Assembly (NCBI RefSeq): GCF_964199755.1 | Contig: NC_133914.1 | Coordinates: 4,579,368-4,643,367 of the forward strand | DNA: 64,000 nt | Origin: Larus michahellis | Lineage: Eukaryota > Chordata > Aves > Charadriiformes > Laridae | Reading direction: 5' to 3' | Shown: piece by piece, positions 12,780 to 23,200 of the stretch | Layout of the letters: each line of letters starts with the position of its first letter | How positions within the stretch are numbered: position 1 is the stretch's first letter | The notes under the pieces: model-generated | The model's input: the letters and a program-made list of their open reading frames with translations, nothing else | Database searches by the model: none | Told to the model about the DNA's origin: nothing | Translations under genes and position numbers: made by a program

Positions 12780-14931
12780 TCTCCAAGTGCCACATCTCTT
12801 ATTGTCGAGAGGCTTTCCTCCTTCCAGCTGGGAGCGGGGTTGGTGTTTCCCCCTGCCCCACTGAGCTCTGGCCCCTCTCCTGCCCCAAGGCAGCCCCCAG
12901 GAGCCGGACCCCGAAGCTCCCACCCTTTTTCCTTGATGAACTTGCCCTTTGTTCTGCTCCAGGGCAAAACTCCCGGCCCTGTTTTCAGACCTGCCTGTTG
13001 GGAAGGGGGGGTTGGCGGGGGGGCGGGGGGGGGGCAAGAGGAACCCAGTTGCCGCAGCATGGGAAGAGTTTGCAGGATTTAATGCTGGGTCTTGAAGCTG
13101 GGGACCTGCCGAGGGTCTCTCTTGTGTTTGGGAGGAGGAGGGGCTCTGCTTTTGCTCTTTGCTGCTCTGCCTGGCCCTGGGCAGGGGGGTGCTGAGCCTT
13201 TTGGGGAGGGGGATGCTTTTTTAGAAGATAAACCCCCTCTTGCAGCCTGATCCCGGTGAGCCGTTCCCTTTCCATAGTCCTAAATCTCTGGCATCTCTCT
13301 CTTCTTGGAGGCTGGGCTCCTTTCCCCTGCCATCTTCCATTTCCCTGCAAGCTGTTGGGGAGGGAACGCGTGTGCCGGGGCCAGGGCTGCCAGGAGCAAT
13401 GGAGGAGCGGGAAGCAGAGCGGGATGCAAAGAACCGGCCTCCTTTTTCCCCTCTCCCAGCAGGATACCACTGCCTGAACTGGGAGCGAGGGAAGCTGGGC
13501 CTCCGAGTGCCGTAGCGATTGCTAATGCGGCAGCCGATTTTCCGTTAACATCTGATATCCAGAGGCCAAAGCTGCGCGGTGGGGGGAAGTAGATCAGCCT
13601 TAAAATTAGGTTGTGTACGAGGCTGGGGGATTTAACGGCGCAGCCATCTTACAAAACGCCACCTGGATCCTCTCCTGCTCGGCCCCTCCATCCAAACCCC
13701 GCTGCGGCTGCGTTAACTCCAGGCCCTGCTTTGGCTCCCGGGCTGCCAAACGGCAGCGGGGGGGTGTGTGGGGGGGGAGGCACAACGGCAGGCAGCCTCT
13801 GAGGGGTTTATCCCGCACACGGCTGTCGCTGGAGCATGAGGTGAGGATGCGAAACCCGCCCCCCCCCCGGAAGGTGCTCTGCCCCGGCGTGTGTGGCTCC
13901 GTACTGCGGTCGCCGTCCTGCTGGCTCCCTGCTCACCTCCGCAGCGTGGCGGGATTTTTTTCTAACCCCCTTCTGCTGCCCGGGGGAGAATCCAGCTGGA
14001 GGTGCGTGGGAGCCGAGCTGCACGGTTCGGGTCATGGTTTCGGGGGATTAGAGGGAAGCAGCCAGGCTGGATGTGCCAAGACAGTCACACTCGGGTGCCC
14101 CGGGGTGTTCACAGCTCTCTAGCGGCGGCAGGAGCCTGGTCCCTGCCAGCCTTCCTCCCCTCATTTCTCTCTTCTACCTCTCAGCGGGGCCAGCCCAGCC
14201 CCGGGAGGGACGGAGGCTGCTGAAAGCCTGGGAGGCTGCAAAACGGAGTGGCAGGATCCGTCCCGACCTGCCGAATGGCCTGAACCGGATTATCGGAGGG
14301 CCCTCGCTGCCTCCTGCCCCTCTGCCCTCGCCCGGGATGGCCGAGCGTGACCGACCCACCCTGGTAACCACGGTGCGGGGGCTTCATCAGCGCAGGGAGA
14401 GGGGCTGCGGGTCCCCGGCCTCCCCGCGGGGATGGGGGAGCAGACACCCCATCGCTGGCCGTGCCACCGCCGCGGGGCTGGCGTGGAGCCGCCTTTGAAG
14501 GGGGGGGTCACTTTGCTGCAGCTGGCGGGAGCCGGAGCTGGGGGGGACCCGTTTCTCATCCCCGTAGCGAGTGGGGGGCATCAAAGGGCTGCCTGGGGAG
14601 CAAAATCAAATTGCACTTAAGCTTTTGCACGGTGGAAGCTTTTGAAGACGCCGGTGGCGGCCGTGGCTGGGCTGCCTGTGGCCGTGGTGCCTCCGAGGCT
14701 GCAGCTCCCTCCTCATCCTCAGCCCCCATATCGTCCCCGGTCTTTAAGGGGGTGCAAGACCCACCACTGCGGCTTTTGATACCCGCGTCTTCCCGGACAG
14801 GCCTTGCGTGTTACCCCCAGCCAGAGCCGAAGGTGGAAACGCCACGAGGTCCCTGCTGGATTGTGGGGATTAAAAATTAAGAGGGGGCTGCAAGCAAGCA
14901 GCCTCCCCGCCCGCACGAACTGGGGTTCATC
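12780..14931. other. Gene-poor GC-rich interval
   Basis: Long G and C runs, for example near 13010-13035, 13755-13780 and 13860, and CpG-rich blocks. Overlapping ORFs on both strands are compositional. A GCCATCTT element at 13642 lies in a CpG-rich block and could mark a weak promoter, but no transcript structure supports it. No gene recognised. Confidence 0.3.
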
Positions 14932-15222
14932 CCGGTGGGAGCTGGGATCCGTCCCAGTGGGATCTGGGATCCGTCCCAGTTGGATCTGGGGTCCGTCCCA
15001 GTGGGAGCTGGGGTCCAACCCAGTGGGAATGGGGATCCATCCCAGTGGGATCGGGGATCCGTCCCAGTGGGAGCTGGGGTCCGTCCCAGTGGGAGTGGGG
15101 ATCCATCCCAGTGGGATCTGGGATCCGTCCCAGTGGGAGCTGGGGTCCGTCCCAGTGGGAGTGGGGATCCATCCCAGTGGGATCTGGGATACATCCCAGT
15201 GGGAGCTGGGGTCTGTCCCCAC
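14932..15222. repeat. 22-bp minisatellite (GGATCCGTCCCAGTGGGAGCTG type)
   Basis: About 13 tandem copies of a 22-bp unit with core GTCCCAGTGGGA; variants alternate so that a 66-bp higher-order unit is visible. Because 66 is divisible by three, several frames on both strands stay open (minus-strand translations rich in HWDGSPLPLGRTPAPTG), which produces artefactual ORFs. The GTCCCA...TGGGA core is partly palindromic. Confidence 0.9.
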
Positions 15223-16558
15223 GTTGCTCAGGGAGCGCTGGAGCAGCACATCAGAGGCAGCGGGAGGGCAGGGGGGAGCCGCGTCCCTGGGAGGGTGACA
15301 GGAGCCGATGGCCCCATTGCTGGGGGGGGCGGGGGGACGTGGCGGTGTAAAAGGGATGGCAGAAAGCGAAAAGGGCGTTTGGGGCTGGGGGAGGCTGCTG
15401 AGCGGGTGTGACCCCCCCCCAGGTCTGCAGAGGTGTTTGTGTCCTGCATCTCCTACATCCGCTGCCCACGTGGGCTCCATGTGTCGGGACAAACCCTGCC
15501 GTCCCCTCCAGTGTCCCCCGGGGAGGGACCCCCATCCCTCCCGGCCTTCTCCCCACCACCGTGTGGGATCAGCACCTCCTGGTTGGGGGGATGTGGGTTG
15601 GGGACGCTCCAGGGCCCCCATCCCTCCGGAGATGCTCTCGGCGGCTGGTGGCCGCGGAGCTCAGCTCCCTCAGGAGCCTTCAAAGCCTCTGTTTCCCTCG
15701 ATGCCCCCCCAGCCTCGCACCCCGGGTGCTCTCGGCCGGTGTCGCACAGGTGCTGCCCCCCCCCGAGCCAGGCTGCTGATGCCCCACCTGCAAACCCACC
15801 GGCGGGCGAGACGCTGCCGATGCTCCGGCGCGTGCTCCCTGCCTCAGTTTCCCCCCCCCCCACAGAAGAGCCGGGCTTGCCCGTGCCTCGCCGCCCCAAA
15901 GAACGAGTCCCGGGGGGCAAGGGGGGGGGGAACGAGGGCTGGGGAGCAGGACGGGACTTGCTCCTCGCCCCCGCTGCCCGAACACCCAGCCCAGAAATGA
16001 GGCAGAACCTGTTCTGCGCACCCCTGGGGGTGCTGCCAGCAGCCGGCACCCAAGGGGCAGGAGGAGGGTTTGCTCCCTCGGATGCTGCTTCGGGATGTGG
16101 CCGGAGCCGGGCTACGCACCTATCCGGGGGCTCCCCAAGGAAAACCATCCCTGAGGGCTGGCCCGGCACCTGGCTCGCCTTGTGCTGGTGGTCAGGGTGT
16201 TCCTGGGTGTCACCGGGCTGACGCAGCCCCCGGCCGTGGCCACCCCGGGCGGAAGGAGGCACCGAGGGAGGCTCAGCTCCACCGGCACCGCACCAGCTGA
16301 GACCCGGCAAACTCACTACCCCTCTGGGTCACTGGGGACAGAGTGGGGACACAGCGCGCGATGTGACCCACTGCTCCCCCACAGCTCGTGGTTGCCCCGA
16401 GCCACCTGCCCGTGGCCCCGAGGAGGGGCACTGCCCCACTGAGCAAGCCCATCACCGGGGTGTCGGGTACCGTCTGTCCATCCATCAATCTGTCCATCCT
16501 GGAGATCCAGGAGCAGTGGATGGATCCTGCCACATCCTTTCCCATCCCAGCCTCAGCC

Positions 16559-16564
16559 AATAAA
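16559..16564 (+). terminator. Orphan plus-strand poly(A) signal
   Basis: AATAAA in the context CAGCCAATAAACC, followed by CTGGATGTTGCTGCTCC. It looks like a genuine 3' end but has no recognisable coding gene upstream within 3.8 kb; it could serve a non-coding transcript or a very distal TMEM222 site. Confidence 0.35.
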
Positions 16565-17189
16565 CCTTTCTCTCCCTGGATGTTGCTGCTCCGGAATGCC
16601 CGGAAAGGGCTCGGTGCCCACCCTGGGTGACCCGGAGCTGAGCCACCAGCCCACGATCACCCCTCTGGGGCCACCACGGTCCCCGAGCCGCTGCCACCCT
16701 GCAGAGACCTGGCTACACTCCCTGCGTTTCCAGAGTGCCCATAGCAGGGACCTCGTCCGTCTGGGGCCTCTCCCCACCGGAGCCGAGCAGCGGACGCCCC
16801 GCGAGGGGAGGAAGAGGAGGGCGGCCGATAGACCGCGCCGTCGCTGAAGTCTCATTTCCTTAGAAACCACGCTAAAAATAATCCCCTTTTCTTGCGGTCC
16901 TGTGCTCGGCGTGTGCTGCCGCTGCACCCCGCCGCGATTCCTCCCCCATAAAGCTGCCTGGGGGATGGCTGGAGCCTGGCAAGGAGCCTGACATCCCCCC
17001 CCCTCCAGCCCCCAGCCAGCCGCCCTCCCCCTGTGATGGGGGGAAACTGAGGCACGGCCCCCTGCTGTGCCGGGGAAGGATGCTCTTGTCCTGGGTGCGG
17101 GATTTGCCACTGCCAGGCGTTGCTGGCCTGATCCTGCGTGGGGCTGAGCACCCAGGTTTGTCCTGGGTGGGCGGGAGCCCCAGCCCTTT

Positions 17190-17440
17190 GGAGAAATATG
17201 GGATTGTGCCAGGCAGGATGGGAGCTGTGGGGCTGGGGATAACCCGTGGGATGGGGGATGTGGGGGCTGGGAGCCGTGGGGGCTGGGAGCCATGGGGCTG
17301 GGGTTACTCCATGGGGTGGGGGATGTGGGGCTGAGGCTGGCCTATGGGACGGGGGATATGGGGCTTGGGGTACCCATGGGCTGGGAGCTGTGGGGCTGGG
17401 AGCCATGGGGCTGGGGAATACTCCATGGGATGGGAGACCT
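17190..17440. repeat. Degenerate GGGGCTGGGAGCCATG repeat
   Basis: Irregular repeats of GTGGGGCTGGGAGCC and ACTCCATGGGGTGGGGGATG units on the plus strand. Degenerate compared with the other arrays; G-rich strand is plus. Confidence 0.6.
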
Positions 17441-20235
17441 TTAAAGCCCCAGGGACCCTGCATTGCCCCACTGGGGGCTTTCGGGGGGATGGGGGGGGGG
17501 CTGCAGGGAGGGTAGATTTGCTCCCAGAGCTGCTCCGGACTGGGCACCCCGAGGTCTTATCCTGCCCCATGCGCCCCCCAGGACCCCCCCCAAGCTGCGG
17601 ATGGGGGATGTGTGTGTGTGTGTCTCCCACCCCATCCCCGCACCCACACGCTCGACTTCCATCCTCCTCCGGCTTCGCGGGAGGCGGGGGGGGGGGGGCT
17701 GTCCCCTGACGCCTCCCAGTTCAGCCCAGTTCAACCCAGTTCAGTCCCGTCCGGCGGGCGCTGCTGGCTCCAGTCCCTGCTTTCGTGCCGCCGGGGCGAG
17801 GAGGCGCTTGCTCTCGCCTGCGGTTGACTCAGCTCTGGGCCACCAGCACCCTGACGAGGGTGGGGACCCGGGGAGGAGGCGCTGGGGGGGACACCCACCA
17901 CCAGGAGGGTCCCCCGTGGGGTGCTGGGGGTGGGGGGGGGGGGAACACACGAGCCACCGTGACCCTGGGCAGGTAAGGGCGGCCGTGGGGCTGACCCCAC
18001 TGCTTGCCCCATGGCGGGGCTGCAGCAGCACCCTGGGGTTTGTGTGTGTGTGTGTGGGGGGGGTGTGTGTCTGGCTCCTCTCGCCCTTCTTTGGGGGGGG
18101 GGCTGCATTCCCCCCCCCCTTTCCTTGCTCCCGAGGAGGGGTGGGATGGGGGCTCTGGGACCCGAATTTCTGCGGCGGCTTTAATCCTGCCCATGCTGTG
18201 CTGGAGGCCAGGCCCCGGGGGGGGGCCGGGGAGGGGGTGGGGGGTGTTGGAGGGGGTCTGAGGCCACGGTAATGGGCTGCAGGGCCCCTGGTGCGGGGGC
18301 GAGGAGGTGGGAAGGTGATGGGGGGGGGGGGTGTGCAGCTGTGGGGGGCAGTCGGGGCCTGCCAGTCACCAGGGGGATGGCGGGGGGGGGTGGTGACAAG
18401 AGGGGCTGAGTATTTTGGGGGGGGGGGCATTTCACGCCATCGATGGCCCCCCCCCTCCGTCGTGGGTTGCTTGCAAAGAAAAAAGGGGGATGTGCACACT
18501 CACACCCCCCCCCCCACCCCAAACTATGGCTTACTGGGGAGGTTTAACTGGTTTGACTGGTCTCTCGTGCAGGGTTGGGGGGGGGGACAGGTGCCAGCAC
18601 CCCTCTGCACGCCGGCGGGTGCGGGAGGTGGGTGCTTCTTTATTCCCCCCCCAGCCCCGCTGTGCCCACCCACCGCGGGAAACTGAGGCAGCACCGGGGA
18701 CAGAACGCGGGTGACACTTTTTGGGTGCCGTCTCTGTTCCGGGGTTTGGGGGGGGGGGGCGGGACACCCCCGTGTGCCGCCAGTAAACAGGATACGAGCG
18801 GGCTGCGGTGGGGAGGCAGCGGCAGCAGCGTCCCAGCCCCCGGTGACAACCGGTACGTGCGTGTGTGTGCCCCCCCTCCCAGACCCCCCCACTGGGTGCA
18901 GGGTGCTGGGGGGGGTGTTGCAAGATCCCCCTCCCCAGCGTGGGGAGCGGGGTGCTGGGAGCCGGAGGGGGGGTGTCCAGGTGGTGTGTGGGGTCCCCAG
19001 TGTGTGATGTGGGGGGGGTGCAGATGGTGGGGGGTCCCCAGTGTGTGATGTTGGGGGGAGGGGGGTCCCTGGTGTTGGCTTGGTGGGGGGGGGGGGCTGT
19101 GGTGGGGGTGGCACCCAGCCCACCCGCTGTCACCGGTGTGCTGGGGGCTGTCTGTGACATCCCCCCCGCCGCCGCCCCAGGGTTGGGGCAGGGACAGCCG
19201 TGGGGCTGGGGGGCAGAGCTGAGACAGGGCCACCCGTGGGGCAGGACAGGGCGACCCACAGGGCTGGGATAGGGGCACCCGTGGGGCTGGGACGGGACCC
19301 CCCCCGTGGGGCTGGGGACAGGGCTACCTGTGGGGCAGGCACAGAGTCACTGTCAGGGCTGGGGACAAGGGCCACTGGGGTCCGAGCCCCACCGTGGAGG
19401 TGAGAGCCCCACGGCCGCGCCGGGGTGCAGCCGTGCCGTTGCTCACGTGCCAGTGGGGTGCCGGGGGGGGGGGGGACAGGGGACAGGGGACCGATCCCAT
19501 CCCACCGCTGCTGCAATTTCCTGCCCTGGCATCCCACGCCGGGCAACGCTTTCCCAACGCCGGGGGCCAGGAAGGGCAGCGGTGAGGCAACGCCGGGCCG
19601 TGGGGCAAGAGCCCCTGCCGCACCCTCTGCCCTGGCAGCTGCGATGAGCTGAGTACGGTCTCAGCCCGGTTCGGTCTCAGCCCATCGTGGGCGGGGGTGG
19701 GGGGGAGGGCAGCTGAGCCCCCTTTCGCCACCCGTCTCGGGGCCGCGGCACCTGATGAAACCCGTGGGAAAGCAGGCAGGGGCAGAGCTGGCCCTGGGCA
19801 AACACCCTTGGCAAACACGGGCCGCGGGCAGGACGCCGGCGGCGGGGCAGGGTTGGCCCTGGCACGGGGCCGGCAGCGGGGCCTGGCAGCAGGAGGAGCG
19901 ACAGAGCTTCCCTGAGCTGGCCCGGGGGATCGCCCCTGCCCCTTCCCTCCCCACCTTCGGCATCGTCCCACCCCTCAGCTTGTCCCCGTTGGGGGGGGTC
20001 CCGGGGGTGGTTTTGGGGTGCAATGTGTGTGTGTGGGGGGGTGTTACGCTGAGCTTCCGCTCCATCTCTTCGCAGAGGGTGAGGATGATTCCCACCCCAA
20101 CGTGGCCCCGAGAGCCCTCTCCAGATGCTGGCGTCGCTGGTGCATGCCCGGCACGCTGAGCCCCCCCGGCTGCAGCCCCCCGTTTCTCGGCACCCAGCAC
20201 CCCGGGGTGCCCCCGCCGTGTCCCCCCGCCCCGCC

Positions 20236-23200
20236 ATGGCGCTGGAGCTGGGGGCCGAGGCGCTGCTGGACCTGAGCTTCCTGACGGAGGAGGAGCGGCG
20301 CGCCATCGGCGAGGTGCTGCGCCGCGACTGGCAGCTCCGCCGGCGTGAGGAGGGGCGCATCAGGTGAGGTGGGGGGGTCCCCTCTTCAGCGTCACCCTTG
20401 GGGACAGCGTGAACGTCCCCCAAGAAGAGCCAGCCTGGGGTCCGTCACCCTTGGGGATGGCGTGAAGCCCCCCTGGAGTAGCCAGCCTGGGGTCCGTCAC
20501 CCTTGGGGATGGCGTGAAGCCCCCCAAGAACAGCCTGGGGTCTGTCACCCTTGGGGACGGCGTGAAGCCCCCCAAGAACAGCCTGGGGTCTGTCACCCTT
20601 GGGGACGGCGTGAAGCCCCCCTGGAGCAGCCAACGTGGGGCCCGTCACCCTTGGGGATGGTGTGAAGCCCCCCAAGAACAGCCTGGTACCCGTCACCCCT
20701 GGGGACGGTGTGAGCCTCCCCACCCCCCTACCCCCCCCAAGAGCAGTCAGCCTGGGGTCCGTCACCCTTGGGGACGGTGTGAAGCCCCCCAAGAACAGCC
20801 TGGGGTCCGTCACCCTTGGGGATCACGTTAAAGCCCCCCAGGAGCAGCCAGCGTGGGGCCTGTCACCCTTGGGGACAGCGTGAACCCCCCCAAGAACAAC
20901 CAGCCTGGGGTCCGTCACCCTTGGGGACGGTGTGAAGCCCCCCAAGAACAGCCTGGTACCCGTCACCCCTGGGGACGGTGTGAACCCCCCCACCCCCACC
21001 ACCCCCCCCAAGAGCAGTCAGCCTGGGGTACGTCACCCTTGGGGACGGCGTGAAGCCCCCCAGCAGCAGCCAGCCTGGCATCTGTCACCCCTGGGGACAG
21101 ATCAGCCAGGCTGGGGGGTCCCCTGGGGACGGGGGCACCCATTGAGCCCAGCCAGGCTGAAGCCCTGCGGTGGGTGACGCTGGCATCGGGGAGGTCCCAA
21201 ACCCTCTGGGAGACAGTGGCTGCTGTCCCCAGGGCTACTTGTGGTGGCTCCATCAGCCCATCATCAGTCCCCCAGGGTGATGGGGGACGGTGGCGCAGGG
21301 GTCGATGGCAGCAGCCGGGGGTGGGGGGTGGGGGGACAGGATGGGGACACCCAACGCTGCCCTCCTGCCGCCAGCAAGCTCCGCAAGTCGGTGTCGGACC
21401 CGGCGCGGCTGAGGACCCTCACCGGGGACTGGTTCTGCGACGCCCGCGCCCAGCGCCACCGCCACCACCTGGGCTCCGACCTCGTCCGAGCCTCCATCCG
21501 CCGCAGGAGGCGGCCCCGGGGTAGGCGAGGGATGGGGGGGGACGCCGAGGCGGTGGGGGGGGGGACACCGGGGGCCAGGGCTCAGCCCGCTCAGGTCCCC
21601 GCCGTGTCCCCAGGAGCGGGGGACCCGGAGTGTGGCCCCAGCCTGGGCGAGCTGGAAGCCATCAGCGAACCGCTGGCGGAGGAGAAGGAGGATGAGGATG
21701 GTGTGGCGGAGCCGGAGGAGAGGTGAGGGGGGTGGTGGGGGGGTGTCTCTCACCCCACGGGTGCCCCAGGGGTGGTGGCATCTCTTGTTGGTACCCTGCT
21801 GCGGGTGGCCCGGCCCTGGGGTGGCCGGGGGGGAGCTGGAGGTGGGGAAGTGGGAGCAGAGCCCGTGGTGAAGGGGATGGTGCAGCCAGAGCTGCATGTC
21901 CCAGTGTCTGTCCGCCGTCCTGCTGCCTGTCTGTCTGTCCATCATCCTACTGTCTGTCTGTCTGTCCATCATCCCGCTGTCTGTCTCTCCGTTGTCCTAC
22001 TGTCTCTGTCCACTGTCCCACTGTCTGTCTGTCCACCATCCCGTTGTCTGTCTGTCCAGCGTCCTGCTGTCTCTGTCTCTCCATCGTCCCGCTGTCTGTC
22101 TGTCCACTGTCCCGCTGTCTGTCTCTCCATCACCCTCCTGTCTGTCTGTCCATCATCCTGCTGTCTGTCTCTGTCTGTCTACCATCCTGCTGTCTGTCTG
22201 TCCACCATCCTGCTGTCTCTGTCTCTCCATCATCCCGCTGTCTGTCTGTCCACTGTCCTGCTGTCTGTCTCTCCATCACCCTGCTGGCTGGCTGTCCATC
22301 ATCCCGCTGTCTGTCTGTCCATCATCCCACTGTCTGTCTGTCTGTCTGTCCACCATCCTGCTGTCTCTGTCTCTCCATCGTCCCGCTGTCTGTCTGTCCA
22401 CTGTCCCGCTCTGTCTCTCCATCACCCTGCTGTCTGTCTGTCCATCATCCCGCTGTCTGTCTGTCCATCATCCCACTGTCTGTCTGTCTGTCCACCATCC
22501 TGCTGTCTCTGTCTCTCCATCACCCTGCTGTCTGTCTGTCCATCATCCCGCTGTCTGTCTGTCCACTGTCCCGCTCTGTCTCTCCATCACCCTGCTGTCT
22601 GTCTGTCCATCATCCCACTGTCTGTCTGTCCATCGTCCCACTGTCTGTCTGTCTGTCCGTCCATCATCCCACTATCTGTCCATCATCCCACTGTCTGTCT
22701 GTCCATCATCCCACTGTCTGTCTGTTCATCGTCCCGCTGTCTGTCTGTCCACTATCCCGCTCTCTGTCTCTCCATCACCCTGCTGTCTGTCTGTCTGTCT
22801 GTCTGTCCGTCCACTGCTGGTGGTGGGGGGGGAAGGACAGAAAGCGCTCGTTAGCCTGATGCCTTGTGGAGAGAGACTAATTATCCTCTCTTCTCGCAGC
22901 CCCCCTACGGAGGAGGCGCCGGCGGCCGCGGAGCCCCAGGTTGGTGCCTGGTTGGGGCCGGGGGGGGGTGTGGGGGGGTGTGGGGGGGGTTGAACCTGCA
23001 GCCGGTACCCGACGCCCCGGTGATGGGCTCGCTCAGCGGGTCACCCCCGAGCCGCAGCGTCACCCCGGGACATTGTCGTGGGGGCCAGCCTTGTGCGTGC
23101 CCTCGCAAAGCGTGGTCCTGAGCTGCGCGGGGTGGGGAGCGATGGGGGGGGGGGGGCGGGAAGTCCCATGGGATGGCCCCCACCCCATCCCCGGGGACCC

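Larger units (their letters stand above)
15223..20073. other. Intergenic interval upstream of SYTL1
   Basis: Very GC-rich, with many G/C homopolymers of 8-12 bases, TG-rich microsatellite near 18040-18070 and loosely repeated GTGGGGCTGGGA units near 19190-19340. ORFs up to 300 codons on both strands overlap in several frames and are proline, glycine and arginine rich, so they look like composition effects. An acceptor-like TCTTCGCAG at about 20067-20075 could begin the first coding SYTL1 exon, so a 5' UTR exon may lie in this interval. No gene recognised. Confidence 0.35.

Noticed and set aside
14719-15621. 300-codon minus-strand ORF
   Set aside because: Its centre is the 22-bp minisatellite and the flanks have no recognisable domain.
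21723-22993. Three overlapping plus-strand ORFs of 360-378 codons
   Set aside because: They translate the CTGT repeat of SYTL1 intron 3 in its three frames; splice sites at 21723 and 22899 define it as intron.
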